Assembly: GCA_002395155.1 (NCBI GenBank)
Contig: DGWD01000031.1
Span: 42,574-106,573 of the forward strand
Direction of reading: 5' to 3'
From: Treponema sp. UBA4267
GTDB lineage: Bacteria; Spirochaetota; Spirochaetia; Treponematales; Treponemataceae
DNA: 64,000 bases
The position numbers and the translations under genes were made by a program. Position 1 is the stretch's first letter; each line of letters opens with the position of its first letter. The notes beneath the pieces are model-generated. The model saw only the letters and a list, made by a program, of their open reading frames with translations. It had not been told where the DNA came from and did no database searches. Below, in pieces: positions 52,594-59,968 of the stretch.

Positions 52594-53419
52594 CCTTTGA
52601 ATATGCCCAGCGAATTACTGCCAGGGCGTACTTCATCTGATTTTCTGGCATAAAGATGTAATACTTTCTGTCACCACAAGTCAAAAGCATGACTGAATTT
52701 GATACCGATGAAACTGCTGTTAAAGCATTCATCGGGAATTCATAATCACCTGATTTTCCAAAAACAACCACCCTCTGATTTGTAACAACAAAATCGCCCT
52801 GATTATCTTTTTGAACAGTTTCTGTAGCATAATAGATTTTTTCGCCGGCATTCATCTTCAACTTTAAAAAATGAACCATAGGCATTTTTGCATCTTCTGC
52901 AAGCGGCAATTTGTACTGATTTGTATCAACATAAGGATTTTCGTAACCGCCCTTTTTCTTTTTTGCTTTCATGTTCTGCCAGATAATTAAAAAGAGCATA
53001 AAAAGGAAGAACATTACGGTAAAAAATGGACGACCAAGCGAACCAGACTTCTTTTTTATAGATTTAGGGAGTCGCTCTTCAACTTCATCCAAATCTTCAG
53101 TTTTGTCAGTTTTTTTATTAGAATCTCCCTCAATTCCTTCTACCTCTTTAGCCTTTCCACCGCCAGAAGTTTCGAATGCAGTCTGCCCTACAGACACATC
53201 AAATGGAAGAGAAACTCCGCTTGTATTGTAAGAAGGTTCAAGCAGCAAAATTAGGGCAACAATACCAACATACAAAAGAGTAAATGCAGCCGACAGAATA
53301 AGTTTAAGCTTCTTTTTCCAAGAGGTCGAAAACCACATAGTTACCAAACCGATTGGAATAAAAAGAATTGAAACAAAACAGGCTATTGTAATGATTGAAA
53401 ACATTCTATCTTTTGACAT
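52583..53419 (-). CDS. Membrane protein with C-terminal PH-like domain
   Basis: A 278-residue protein: two N-terminal helices (about 8-30 and 38-60), an acidic/basic extracytoplasmic stretch (GDSNKKTDKTEDLDEVEER), a third helix (about 130-148), and a C-terminal domain with FVVTNQRVVVFGKSGDYEF and a later SVMLLTCGDRKYYIFM that resembles bacterial PH domains. Function unknown. Its start overlaps the upstream ATPase gene by 37 bases, its end overlaps yhbY antisense by 11 bases. It is the last gene of the importer run. Confidence 0.7.
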   Translation of the reverse strand: MSKDRMFSIITIACFVSILFIPIGLVTMWFSTSWKKKLKLILSAAFTLLYVGIVALILLLEPSYNTSGVSLPFDVSVGQTAFETSGGGKAKEVEGIEGDSNKKTDKTEDLDEVEERLPKSIKKKSGSLGRPFFTVMFFLFMLFLIIWQNMKAKKKKGGYENPYVDTNQYKLPLAEDAKMPMVHFLKLKMNAGEKIYYATETVQKDNQGDFVVTNQRVVVFGKSGDYEFPMNALTAVSSVSNSVMLLTCGDRKYYIFMPENQMKYALAVIRWAYSKVTN

Positions 53420-54171
53420 TGAAATTCTACTCCAAATGTAATTTTTAAATTTTCTAAAGTCATTATATCAGAAGGTGCACCTACCAGCACATTTTTTTGA
53501 GGAGGAAGAAGCATTACTTTATCTGCATAAGCTTTAGCAAGGTTGATGTCGTGTACCGAAATTAAAATGCCAATATTTTTTTGATGGGCAAGTTTTTTCA
53601 AAAAATCCATAAGATGAGGTTCGTACACATAATCCAGATTTGCGGCAGGTTCATCTAAAAGCATAAAAACAGGCTCTTGAGCAAGTGCACGGGCAATTCT
53701 TACCTTTTGAAATTCACCGCCAGAAAGAGTATGCAAGGTACGCCCCGCAAAATCCTGGAGTTTAAGCTGCTCCAAAACAGAAGAAACGACATCTTCATCA
53801 GCCTTGTTATAGTGACCACCCTGAGAATGTACAAAACGTCCCTGAAGCACATAATCAAAAACCGAAAAATCCCAGGTAGAAGTTTCGGACTGTTGCATAT
53901 AAGAAATATTTTTTGCTCTTTCAAAGGCCTTTAAGCCCCGAACATCTTTATCATCTAAAAGGATAGAGCCAGAATATTGCATATTGATAGAAGAAAGGCC
54001 CGCTAAAATTGAAAGCAGAGTCGATTTTCCGCTACCATTAGGACCACAAAGGCAGACAAATTCACCACTTTGCAGATTAAGATTCACATTGGCCAAGACC
54101 TTTTTAATATCCTTAGAGGCCCTGGAAGTTTTGTAGCAGGCCTGAATATTTTGTGCAGTCAGAATACTCAT
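53383..54171 (-). CDS. ABC transporter ATPase, FecE/BtuD family
   Basis: A 262-residue ATPase that powers a type-II importer for vitamin B12, haem or iron-siderophore. Walker A CGPNGSGKST, signature LSGGEFQKVRIARAL and Walker B FMLLDEPAANLDY are intact; the Q-loop is in SYMQQSETSTWDFS. The frame opens six codons earlier; I use the ATG at 54171, which shares its A with the permease stop (TAATG) and has GGAGG upstream. Substrate is not decided by sequence; see the binding protein at 55256. Confidence 0.92.
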   Translation of the reverse strand: MSILTAQNIQACYKTSRASKDIKKVLANVNLNLQSGEFVCLCGPNGSGKSTLLSILAGLSSINMQYSGSILLDDKDVRGLKAFERAKNISYMQQSETSTWDFSVFDYVLQGRFVHSQGGHYNKADEDVVSSVLEQLKLQDFAGRTLHTLSGGEFQKVRIARALAQEPVFMLLDEPAANLDYVYEPHLMDFLKKLAHQKNIGILISVHDINLAKAYADKVMLLPPQKNVLVGAPSDIMTLENLKITFGVEFQCQKIECFQSLQ

Positions 54172-55208
54172 TATTGCCTCCTTAAACAAAGGGTAAGGAA
54201 AAATGGCACCCCAAGAATAGCAGTTATAATTCCAGCAGGAAGCTCGGCAGGAGCAATCATAATTCTGGCAAGAGTATCGGCCAGGAGGATAAGGATTGCT
54301 CCAAAAATCATACTAAAAGGGATTAAGTAACGAGCTTTTGGCCCTACAATTTTTCTTACAATGTGAGGGGCAATTAAACCTACAAAACTGATTGTTCCAC
54401 CCGAACAAACGGCAGAAGAAATAGCCAGACTTCCCGATAAAAGCACCAAAACTCTAAGCTTATTAACATTTACTCCAAGCGAGGCTGCAGAAGTTTCTCC
54501 ACCCGAAAGCAGGTCCAAAGGTCTAGAAATGCATAACATAATAATGATAGAGGCCAAAGATGGCAGAAGGATAAAGACCAGCTCGTTCCAACCACGACCG
54601 CTAAAACTGCCCAAAATCCAAGAGTATATTGAGTGAAGTTCCTTATTGGAAGTCAGAAGAATCATTGAAGAAACTGCGGAATAAAGGGTTCCCAATGCAG
54701 TTCCACAAAGCAGTAACATGATAGAGGAATTTTTTCCGGCTCTTGAAAAGGCAAGTAGTGTTACCAGAAGACCTGAACCAAGAGCAAAAATAAAAGCTGT
54801 AAAGTTGATTGGAGAAATGATAGTAAAACGGAAAGAACCACCAGTTAATTTGGAAGCAGACCCTGTAATTACCAAACCGCCAATTCCAAGAGTTACTGCA
54901 ATTACAGCACCTAAAGTTGCTCCGGCACTTATTCCCATAATTCCAGGTTCAGCTAAAGGGTTTCTAAAAAACATCTGGAAAACAGCACCAGAGCCGCCCA
55001 GAAGTATACCTGTAAGTAAAACTAGAAGAACTCGGGGCAAACGAAGCTGCCATAAAATTATATTTTCAAATTTGTCGCCCCCACCAAAAAGCGTAGCAAC
55101 TTTTATTTTTTCGGCACCAAATGAAATGGCAAATAAAAAAGCCAGGAAAAGAAGGAAAAGTGACAATATCAGTTGCAAAAACTTGTTTGACAAAAAATCT
55201 TTTTTCAT
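54171..55208 (-). CDS. ABC importer permease, FecCD/BtuC family
   Basis: A 345-residue permease with about ten helices. Family signatures include RLPRVLLVLLTGILLGGSGAVFQ, FRNPLAEPGIMGISAGA, the coupling region GETSAASLGVNVNKLR and GTISFVGLIAPHIVRKIVG. It forms the membrane channel with the ATPase and receives substrate from the binding protein. A good promoter stands directly before it, although it follows the binding protein gene by only 47 bases. Confidence 0.94.
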   Translation of the reverse strand: MKKDFLSNKFLQLILSLFLLFLAFLFAISFGAEKIKVATLFGGGDKFENIILWQLRLPRVLLVLLTGILLGGSGAVFQMFFRNPLAEPGIMGISAGATLGAVIAVTLGIGGLVITGSASKLTGGSFRFTIISPINFTAFIFALGSGLLVTLLAFSRAGKNSSIMLLLCGTALGTLYSAVSSMILLTSNKELHSIYSWILGSFSGRGWNELVFILLPSLASIIIMLCISRPLDLLSGGETSAASLGVNVNKLRVLVLLSGSLAISSAVCSGGTISFVGLIAPHIVRKIVGPKARYLIPFSMIFGAILILLADTLARIMIAPAELPAGIITAILGVPFFLTLCLRRQ

Positions 55209-55215
55209 GGCTTTT

Positions 55216-55244
55216 ATTATATTTTTACTTGCTTACTTAATCAA
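55216..55244 (-). promoter_or_regulatory. Internal promoter before the importer permease, leaderless layout
   Basis: TTGATT (55244-55239), 17 bases, TATAAT (55221-55216), seven bases, ATG at 55208. No Shine-Dalgarno sequence. It would decouple permease/ATPase expression from pyrE and the binding protein. Confidence 0.68.
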
Positions 55245-55255
55245 TTTTAATGTAT

Positions 55256-56101
55256 TTAATTTTTCTTTATATGATTTTCCAAATCTAAAACGGCATCCAC
55301 AATTCTAGGACCAGGTCTAGAATAAAGATTATCGTCGATTAAGAAAACCTTATTATTTTTTACAGCTTTAAGGTTAGCCCAGGCAGGACGATTAGCAACA
55401 GATTGAACTGTAAGACCGGAAGAAGCTGTCAAAATAATTAGGTCAGGATCACGGGCAATAATAGTTTCTTCGCTTACAATTGGATAAGCCTCTTTCAAAT
55501 CTGCAAAAATATTTGTTGCACCTGCACAAGTAATTACATCATTAATAAAAGATGTAGAACCAACCGACATGTAAGGAGCATTCCAAACCTCATAGTAAAC
55601 AGTAACTTTTTCTCCATCATCAGAGTTTCTAAAAGAAGAAAGTTTCTGCTTCATTTCTGTAACAAGAATTTTAGCTTCTTTTTCGTGGCCTGTAATTTTT
55701 CCAAGGTCAATAATTTCACCTTCTACAGATGCAATTGAAGATCCCTTAGAAACATAATAGGCAATTTTGTTGGCTTCAAGTTCCTGAATCAAAAAGTTGT
55801 GCATTCCTTCTGTCAGGTAAACAAGGTCTGGCTTATAGGAAATAATTTTTTCCATACTTAAAGTTTTTCCGTCAAACCCACCAACTTTAGGAAGAGAAAC
55901 AGCTTCTGGTGGATAATCGGTCAAATCAGAAACCGCCACAACCTGATTTCCAGCCCCAATTGCAAAGAGGATTTCTACAGAAGCTGGTGAAAGAGCAACA
56001 ATTGATTTTGGATATGAGCTCTCTTTTGCTTTAGGCTTTCTAGCGTAAAGTGCAGAAACAACAAATAAAAATGCAAAAAAAACAGATAAATATTTCTTCA
56101 T
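55256..56101 (-). CDS. Periplasmic binding protein, BtuF/FhuD type
   Basis: A 281-residue exported protein: signal peptide MKKYLSVFFAFLFVVSALYA without lipobox, then a class III (TroA-like) fold with SIVALSPASVEILFAIGAGNQVV, YPPEAVSLPKVGGF and KPDLVYLTEGMHN. Class members carry B12, haem or ferric siderophores. The SPASVE opening and the DYPPEA turn resemble BtuF, and a MetH reactivation gene is close by, so B12 is a reasonable guess only. It follows pyrE by six bases. Confidence 0.86.
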   Translation of the reverse strand: MKKYLSVFFAFLFVVSALYARKPKAKESSYPKSIVALSPASVEILFAIGAGNQVVAVSDLTDYPPEAVSLPKVGGFDGKTLSMEKIISYKPDLVYLTEGMHNFLIQELEANKIAYYVSKGSSIASVEGEIIDLGKITGHEKEAKILVTEMKQKLSSFRNSDDGEKVTVYYEVWNAPYMSVGSTSFINDVITCAGATNIFADLKEAYPIVSEETIIARDPDLIILTASSGLTVQSVANRPAWANLKAVKNNKVFLIDDNLYSRPGPRIVDAVLDLENHIKKN

Positions 56102-56107
56102 TATTGC

Positions 56108-56791
56108 TTACACACCCCATTCACTGTAATAAGCATCCAGTTCTTTCTTAATTTCATCTGTGATAATTTTTTTATCACCATTTGTATAAAGAGCATCAAC
56201 AACATCGCTCATAGAAACAATTGCACGAGCAGGGAAACCGTATTTTTCTGTAATTACATCGAGGGCTGCCTTGTTACTGTCTGGAGCACGTTCTTCGCGG
56301 TTCAAACTAACAATCTCGCCAACAATTTTTATGCTGCCTGGAGTATTTTCCAAAGCCTTGATTTTTGGATAAACTTCTTCAATAGATTTTCCACTTGTTG
56401 TTACATCTTCAATAATTACAACGCGGTCGCCGTCCTTAATCTTGTAACCAAGGATTGCCCCCTTATCTGCACCATGGTCTTTTTCTTCCTTGCGGTCACA
56501 ACAGTATTTAATTTCCTTTCCGTAAAGTTCACTGTAAGCAACAGCAGTTACTACCGCCAGAGGGATTCCCTTGTAAGCAGGACCAAAGAAAACGTCAATA
56601 TCATCACCAAAATTATCGTGAATTGCCTGTGCATAATATTTTCCAAGCTGAGCAAGCTGTCCACCAGTAACATAAGCCCCCGCATTCATAAAGAAAGGCG
56701 ACTGTCTTCCACTTTTGAGCGTAAAAGACCCGAACTTAAGCACCTCGCAGCGCACCATAAAATCAATAAATTCTTTCTTGTAATTTTCCAT
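56108..56791 (-). CDS. pyrE: Orotate phosphoribosyltransferase
   Basis: Makes OMP from orotate and PRPP in pyrimidine synthesis. 227 residues. FMNAGAYVTGG near the N-terminus, FGPAYKGIPLAV, YCCDRKEEKDHG and the PRPP loop VVIIEDVTTSGKSIEE are characteristic. A -10 TAAAAT seven bases before the ATG and no ribosome binding site suggest another leaderless mRNA. The binding-protein gene follows after six bases, an odd pairing of pyrimidine and cofactor genes. Confidence 0.94.
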   Translation of the reverse strand: MENYKKEFIDFMVRCEVLKFGSFTLKSGRQSPFFMNAGAYVTGGQLAQLGKYYAQAIHDNFGDDIDVFFGPAYKGIPLAVVTAVAYSELYGKEIKYCCDRKEEKDHGADKGAILGYKIKDGDRVVIIEDVTTSGKSIEEVYPKIKALENTPGSIKIVGEIVSLNREERAPDSNKAALDVITEKYGFPARAIVSMSDVVDALYTNGDKKIITDEIKKELDAYYSEWGV

Positions 56792-56798
56792 GTTTTTT

Positions 56799-56804
56799 AT
56801 TTTA
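56799..56804 (-). promoter_or_regulatory. -10 box of pyrE, leaderless layout
   Basis: TAAAAT on the minus strand, seven bases (AAAAAAC), then the ATG at 56791. The -35 is weak. Confidence 0.45.
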
Positions 56805-56831
56805 CCGAATTTGGAGGGTTAGATAAAGAAG

Positions 56832-57110
56832 TTAGCAATAGAAGTGAATATCTCCAAAACGTTCATTCCATTTTGCTACTACTTCAAAAGCTCGGTTTTC
56901 TATAATTTCTAAAAGATTGTTTAATATATGAGAAGGAATCTGAGAATTGTTATTGCATACAACACAATGAAGAGATTTAGTAATCCATATTTTTGTCGCA
57001 TTCTTTTCTGGTTTTCCTTTTGCAATATGAACATGAATAGGTTCCAATGGTTCACCTTCATTTGACCAGAAATAAACCAGATATGAACCTATACTAAAAA
57101 TTTGCGGCAT
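56832..57110 (-). CDS. DUF4160 family protein
   Basis: A 92-residue protein matching DUF4160: MPQIFSIGSYLVYFWSNEG, then PIHVHIAKG (the conserved HVHI segment) and a C-terminal WNERFGDIHFYC. Such proteins often stand next to DUF2442-like partners in a toxin-antitoxin-like pair; activity is not established. The ATG at 57110 with GGA seven bases upstream is preferred over the longer frame. It overlaps the upstream 91-residue gene by 17 bases. Confidence 0.8.
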   Translation of the reverse strand: MPQIFSIGSYLVYFWSNEGEPLEPIHVHIAKGKPEKNATKIWITKSLHCVVCNNNSQIPSHILNNLLEIIENRAFEVVAKWNERFGDIHFYC

Positions 57111-57369
57111 TTTCAAATCCTTTACTTCTTGCAAATTTAAAGAACAGATGAGCGGCTTTTTCTACAAAGTCCTTAAAATATTTCATTTCTTCTTCAGTAT
57201 AACCATGAACTGTCCATTCATAATCAGGCAAAATACATGTTGCATCCTTAAAACCACCTTCAATAGGAGTCTCTATATAAACCTGAACCTGTTCTTTACC
57301 ATTATTATTTATAATATCTGAATGAGTAATCTCTGTATCATCAGGTAATGTCATGTATGGATACATCAT
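57094..57369 (-). CDS. 91-residue partner of DUF4160 protein
   Basis: A small acidic protein of unknown family. The middle has VQVYIETPIEGGFKDATCILPDYEW, then GYTEEEMKYFKDFVEKAAHLFFKFAR, a beta-sheet followed by a helix. By position it would be the partner or antidote of the DUF4160 protein, but the usual DUF2442 pattern is not evident. A perfect GGAGG five bases before the ATG at 57369 fixes the start; that GGAGG lies within the last codons of the small ORF upstream. Confidence 0.62.
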   Translation of the reverse strand: MMYPYMTLPDDTEITHSDIINNNGKEQVQVYIETPIEGGFKDATCILPDYEWTVHGYTEEEMKYFKDFVEKAAHLFFKFARSKGFENAANF

Positions 57370-57370
57370 A

Positions 57371-57532
57371 TTAACCTCCAGCAATTATAAATTTAGCACA
57401 GTTTATTTCAAAAATCCATAGTAGTTTTTGTCCAGAGATTAGTACAGCCAGCAGTACATCCGGTACAAGCTGTAGTACAGCCACCATCACATCCATTGTA
57501 GCCATTACGTCCGGTACATACCTGACAAACAT
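57371..57532 (-). pseudogene. Small ORF hiding a Cys-rich peptide in the -1 frame
   Basis: The ATG at 57532 opens a 53-codon frame of hydrophobic residues with unusual codons (CTA, CTG, CCG, GTG). The overlapping frame 57533-57408 has no start but reads a peptide with seven cysteines, CQVCTGRNGYNGCDGGC followed by TTACTGCTAGCTN, in codons normal for this genome. One extra T in the TTT after the ATG would join the promoter and ATG to the Cys-rich frame (41 residues). So this is either a frameshifted gene, a slippage product, or an assembly error. The DNA also holds a duplicated TGTACCGGA unit. Its TAA is one base before the ATG of the next gene. Confidence 0.5.
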
Positions 57533-57538
57533 ATTAAC

Positions 57539-57567
57539 TATTAATTCAATATTTTTAAACTTGACAA
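57539..57567 (-). promoter_or_regulatory. Minus-strand promoter of the island, leaderless layout
   Basis: TTGTCA (57567-57562), 17 bases, TTAATA (57544-57539), six bases, ATG at 57532. Its -35 lies on top of the -35 of the divergent antitoxin promoter. Confidence 0.55.
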
Positions 57568-57589
57568 CTTGACAAGTTAGCCTTATCTT
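57561..57589 (+). promoter_or_regulatory. Promoter of the Phd-PIN-ORF6N operon, leaderless, with operator palindrome
   Basis: TTGACA (57561-57566), 17 bases, TATCTT (57584-57589), six bases, ATG at 57596. An odd palindrome AACTTG-A-CAAGTT (57566-57578) lies in the spacer, and AACTTGACA occurs twice in a row. Phd-type antitoxins usually repress their own promoter through such sites. Confidence 0.72.
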
Positions 57590-57595
57590 ATATGT

Positions 57596-57850
57596 ATGAA
57601 ACAAATGACAGTTGGTGATTTTAAAGCACATTTTTCCTCAGTTCTGGAAGAGGTTATGCAGGGCGAAGAAATTCAGATTTTGTATGGCCGTGCTAAAAAG
57701 CCTGTGGCATGTATTACAAAAAATGTTGAAAAGACAAAACCGAAAAAACGTCCTATTGGATTATATAACAATATGGGACCATTTTGGGAAGATGAATCGT
57801 TTGAAATAACTCCTGAATGGCTTTTTGATGATATGGACGATTTAATGTAG
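57596..57850 (+). CDS. Phd/YefM-type antitoxin
   Basis: An 84-residue antitoxin: the N-terminus MKQMTVGDFKAHFSSVLEEVMQGEEIQILYGRAKKPVACI is the DNA-binding Phd/YefM fold, and the acidic tail (FWEDESFEITPEWLFDDMDDLM) should wrap around the toxin. It stands eight bases before the PIN toxin gene. Expected to neutralise the toxin and repress the operon with it. No ribosome binding site; the promoter predicts a leaderless mRNA. Confidence 0.88.
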   Translation: MKQMTVGDFKAHFSSVLEEVMQGEEIQILYGRAKKPVACITKNVEKTKPKKRPIGLYNNMGPFWEDESFEITPEWLFDDMDDLM

Positions 57851-57858
57851 GAGCTGCT

Positions 57859-58263
57859 TTGAAATATTTAATTGATACACATGTTCTTTTATGGGCTATC
57901 ATGGAATCATATAAATTACCCGAGAAGATTCTAAAATTATTAGAAGATGAATCTAACACCATATTTGTAAGTCCAATAAGTTATTGGGAAATAGCAATTA
58001 AACATCAAAATAAAAAACTTAATCTAGGAAAAATAAATGTTCTTCATATTCCTCATATTGCAGAACAGTTTAATTTCTCTATTCTAAACCCAGAACCATA
58101 TGATTATATAAGTATTGGACAAATCCCACAAAAAGAGAATCATCATGACCCATTTGATCGTATGTTGATTCAACAGGCTATTCGTAATGATTTAGTTTTA
58201 ATCAGCAAAGATGAAAAATTCCCGCAATACGAAGAAAACGGACTACAGCTTCTGTGGGAGTAA
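57859..58263 (+). CDS. PIN-domain toxin (VapC-like RNase)
   Basis: A 134-residue PIN ribonuclease, in the COG3744-type group paired with Phd antitoxins. Acidic metal ligands: Asp in YLIDTHVLLWA (residue 6), Glu in YWEIAIK (about 44), and the HHDPFDRMLIQQA block (about 94-106) with two Asp. The start is a TTG, with AGGAG about six bases upstream, which limits toxin relative to antitoxin. The ORF6N gene follows after five bases. Confidence 0.9.
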   Translation: MKYLIDTHVLLWAIMESYKLPEKILKLLEDESNTIFVSPISYWEIAIKHQNKKLNLGKINVLHIPHIAEQFNFSILNPEPYDYISIGQIPQKENHHDPFDRMLIQQAIRNDLVLISKDEKFPQYEENGLQLLWE

Positions 58264-58268
58264 TATAA

Positions 58269-59255
58269 ATGAGCAAAGACCTTTTAATCCATAATGAAGA
58301 GGATTTACGCTCAAAAATTTATACCATCCGCGATGTTCAAGTTATGCTGGATTTTGATCTTGCAGAAATTTATGGATATGACACTAAAAGATTTAATGAA
58401 CAAGTAAAAAACAACAAAGAACGCTTTGATGAAGATTTTAGATTCCAGCTAACAAAAGAAGAATTTGATAATTTGCGGTCGAAAAATTCGACCGCAAAAA
58501 CAAAAATGACAAGTAAAAGCAGAAGTCTTCCTTATGCATTCACAGAACAGGGAATATACATGCTTATGACAGTTCTTCGCGGAGACTTAGCTACGGCCCA
58601 GAGTAAGGCACTTATCAGGATATTTAAGCAGATGAAGGATTTTATTCTTCAAAGTCAAAATGTTTTGTGCAGTCCCGAACTTGTGAAACTTTCTTTACAG
58701 ACATCAGAAAACACAAATGAAATAAAGAGAATTAATAAAACCATAACGGACAAAATGGTAACAAAAGATGAACTTTCCCGTGTAATAAAAGATTTTACTG
58801 ATCCAAACATTAGAAAGGACTATCTGTTTTTAAACGGAGAAACAGTAGAAGCTGATATTGCATATTCATCGATTTATTCTTCTGCAAAGAAAACAATTTT
58901 TATAGTTGATAATTATATCGGTCTGAAAACTCTTGTATTATTAAAGTTTGTAAAGCCAAATGTCCAGATTACTTTATTTAGTGATAATATTGGAAAAGGC
59001 TTGCATAAAACTGAATTTTCAGATTTTTGTAAAGAATATCCAAATGTACATATAAATCTTAAAAAGACAAATGGAATCTATCACGATCGTTATATCTTTA
59101 TTGATTTTGGTTCTACAGACGAAAAAATATATCACTGTGGAGGTTCTTCAAAAGATGGCGGAATTCGAACCACAGCAATTTCCCAGGTTGAAGATACATC
59201 AATTTATAAAATAATAGCAAAAGATTTACAAAAAAATCCGATATTAATTTTATAG
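58269..59255 (+). CDS. ORF6N DNA-binding protein with C-terminal PLD-like domain
   Basis: A 328-residue two-part protein. Residues about 15-125 are an ORF6N (KilA-N-related) domain: VQVMLDFDLAEIYGYDTKRFNEQV and LPYAFTEQGIYMLMTVLRG, typical of phage antirepressors. After a helical linker, residues about 185-320 resemble a phospholipase D-like fold: KTIFIVDNYIG, YHDRYIFIDFG (His272) and CGGSSKDGG, where the classical HxK lysine is Arg. Such fusions are known but uncharacterised. It lies five bases after the toxin gene in the same operon, with no good ribosome binding site. A role as regulator or nuclease of the island is inference. Confidence 0.85.
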   Translation: MSKDLLIHNEEDLRSKIYTIRDVQVMLDFDLAEIYGYDTKRFNEQVKNNKERFDEDFRFQLTKEEFDNLRSKNSTAKTKMTSKSRSLPYAFTEQGIYMLMTVLRGDLATAQSKALIRIFKQMKDFILQSQNVLCSPELVKLSLQTSENTNEIKRINKTITDKMVTKDELSRVIKDFTDPNIRKDYLFLNGETVEADIAYSSIYSSAKKTIFIVDNYIGLKTLVLLKFVKPNVQITLFSDNIGKGLHKTEFSDFCKEYPNVHINLKKTNGIYHDRYIFIDFGSTDEKIYHCGGSSKDGGIRTTAISQVEDTSIYKIIAKDLQKNPILIL

Positions 59256-59256
59256 T

Positions 59257-59892
59257 ATGAGTGCAAGTTTTATATTTCCCGACAGCAAAAATTTCTCTCC
59301 AGACTTTAATGAAGTAGCACGATATTTGGGCTACAGACGGACTACACCACCCGAAGCTGATGTTTCGGATCTTATGAAAAAGGCAGCCAGTGAGATGCAG
59401 GCTGTTCTAAAACCACAGGCAGTTTTTGAAGTTTTTGATTTGGACTGCCAGTTTGAAAAACAGGATGAAACAGGTAGAGATATTTATAAAATCTCATTTG
59501 CAGATGTAACCTTACATTCCAAAGACCTTGGAGCAAATCTTAAAAACTGTAAAAAAGTTGCTCTTATGGCTGCAACAATTGGTCCACAGGTAGATGCCTT
59601 GATTCGAAAATACACTTCTCTTGATTCAGTTTATGCAAGCATTTTGCAGGCAACCGGAGCAATGTTTATTGAAGAAGTAGTTGATCTTGTAAATAAGGAA
59701 ATAAAAAAATTAGCGGAGGCAGAAGGTTTTTCTACCCGCCCCCGCTACAGTCCAGGATATGGAGATGTACCTTTAGAAATGCAGAAAGATTTTTTCCGTC
59801 TTCTGCCTTGTACACGCATTGGACTGACTCTTATGGACACCCTGATTATGGCACCAGAAAAGTCAGTTACTGCCTTTGTTGGTTTATATTAG
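59257..59892 (+). CDS. Stand-alone MetH reactivation (SAM-binding) domain protein
   Basis: A 211-residue protein equal to the C-terminal activation domain of B12-dependent methionine synthase (Met_synt_B12), which binds SAM and remethylates cob(II)alamin. The diagnostic stretch is RYSPGYGDVPLEMQKDFFRLL (about 163-183), followed by IGLTLMDTLIMAPEKSVTAFVG. The methionine synthase core must be encoded elsewhere. It begins one base after the ORF6N stop with no ribosome binding site, yet its role is metabolic, so the island may have inserted just before it. A TATTAA nine bases before the ATG may be its own -10. Confidence 0.87.
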   Translation: MSASFIFPDSKNFSPDFNEVARYLGYRRTTPPEADVSDLMKKAASEMQAVLKPQAVFEVFDLDCQFEKQDETGRDIYKISFADVTLHSKDLGANLKNCKKVALMAATIGPQVDALIRKYTSLDSVYASILQATGAMFIEEVVDLVNKEIKKLAEAEGFSTRPRYSPGYGDVPLEMQKDFFRLLPCTRIGLTLMDTLIMAPEKSVTAFVGLY

Positions 59893-59895
59893 ACC

Positions 59896-59965
59896 CTGAA
59901 ACAAGTTCAGGGTGACGCTAACACGTCATGCTGACGACAAATAGGTCATACTGAACTTGTTTCAG
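59896..59965. terminator. 15-bp inverted repeat between convergent genes
   Basis: Arms CTGAAACAAGTTCAG (59896-59910) and CTGAACTTGTTTCAG (59951-59965), each also nearly palindromic. The loop contains CGTCATGCTGACG, a further small hairpin. It can end transcription from both sides only weakly, as no T-run follows. I recall similar GTCATGCTGAACTTGTTTCAGCATC elements as dispersed repeats in other bacteria. Confidence 0.65.
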
Positions 59966-59968
59966 CAT

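Noticed and set aside
57408..57533. Calling the Cys-rich frame an intact gene
   Set aside because: There is no start codon in frame; a stop lies immediately upstream. It is kept only as a disturbed or slippage-dependent candidate.
56832..59255. Prophage or insertion sequence remnant
   Set aside because: The ORF6N domain is phage-associated, but I find no integrase, transposase, attachment repeats or structural phage genes around it.
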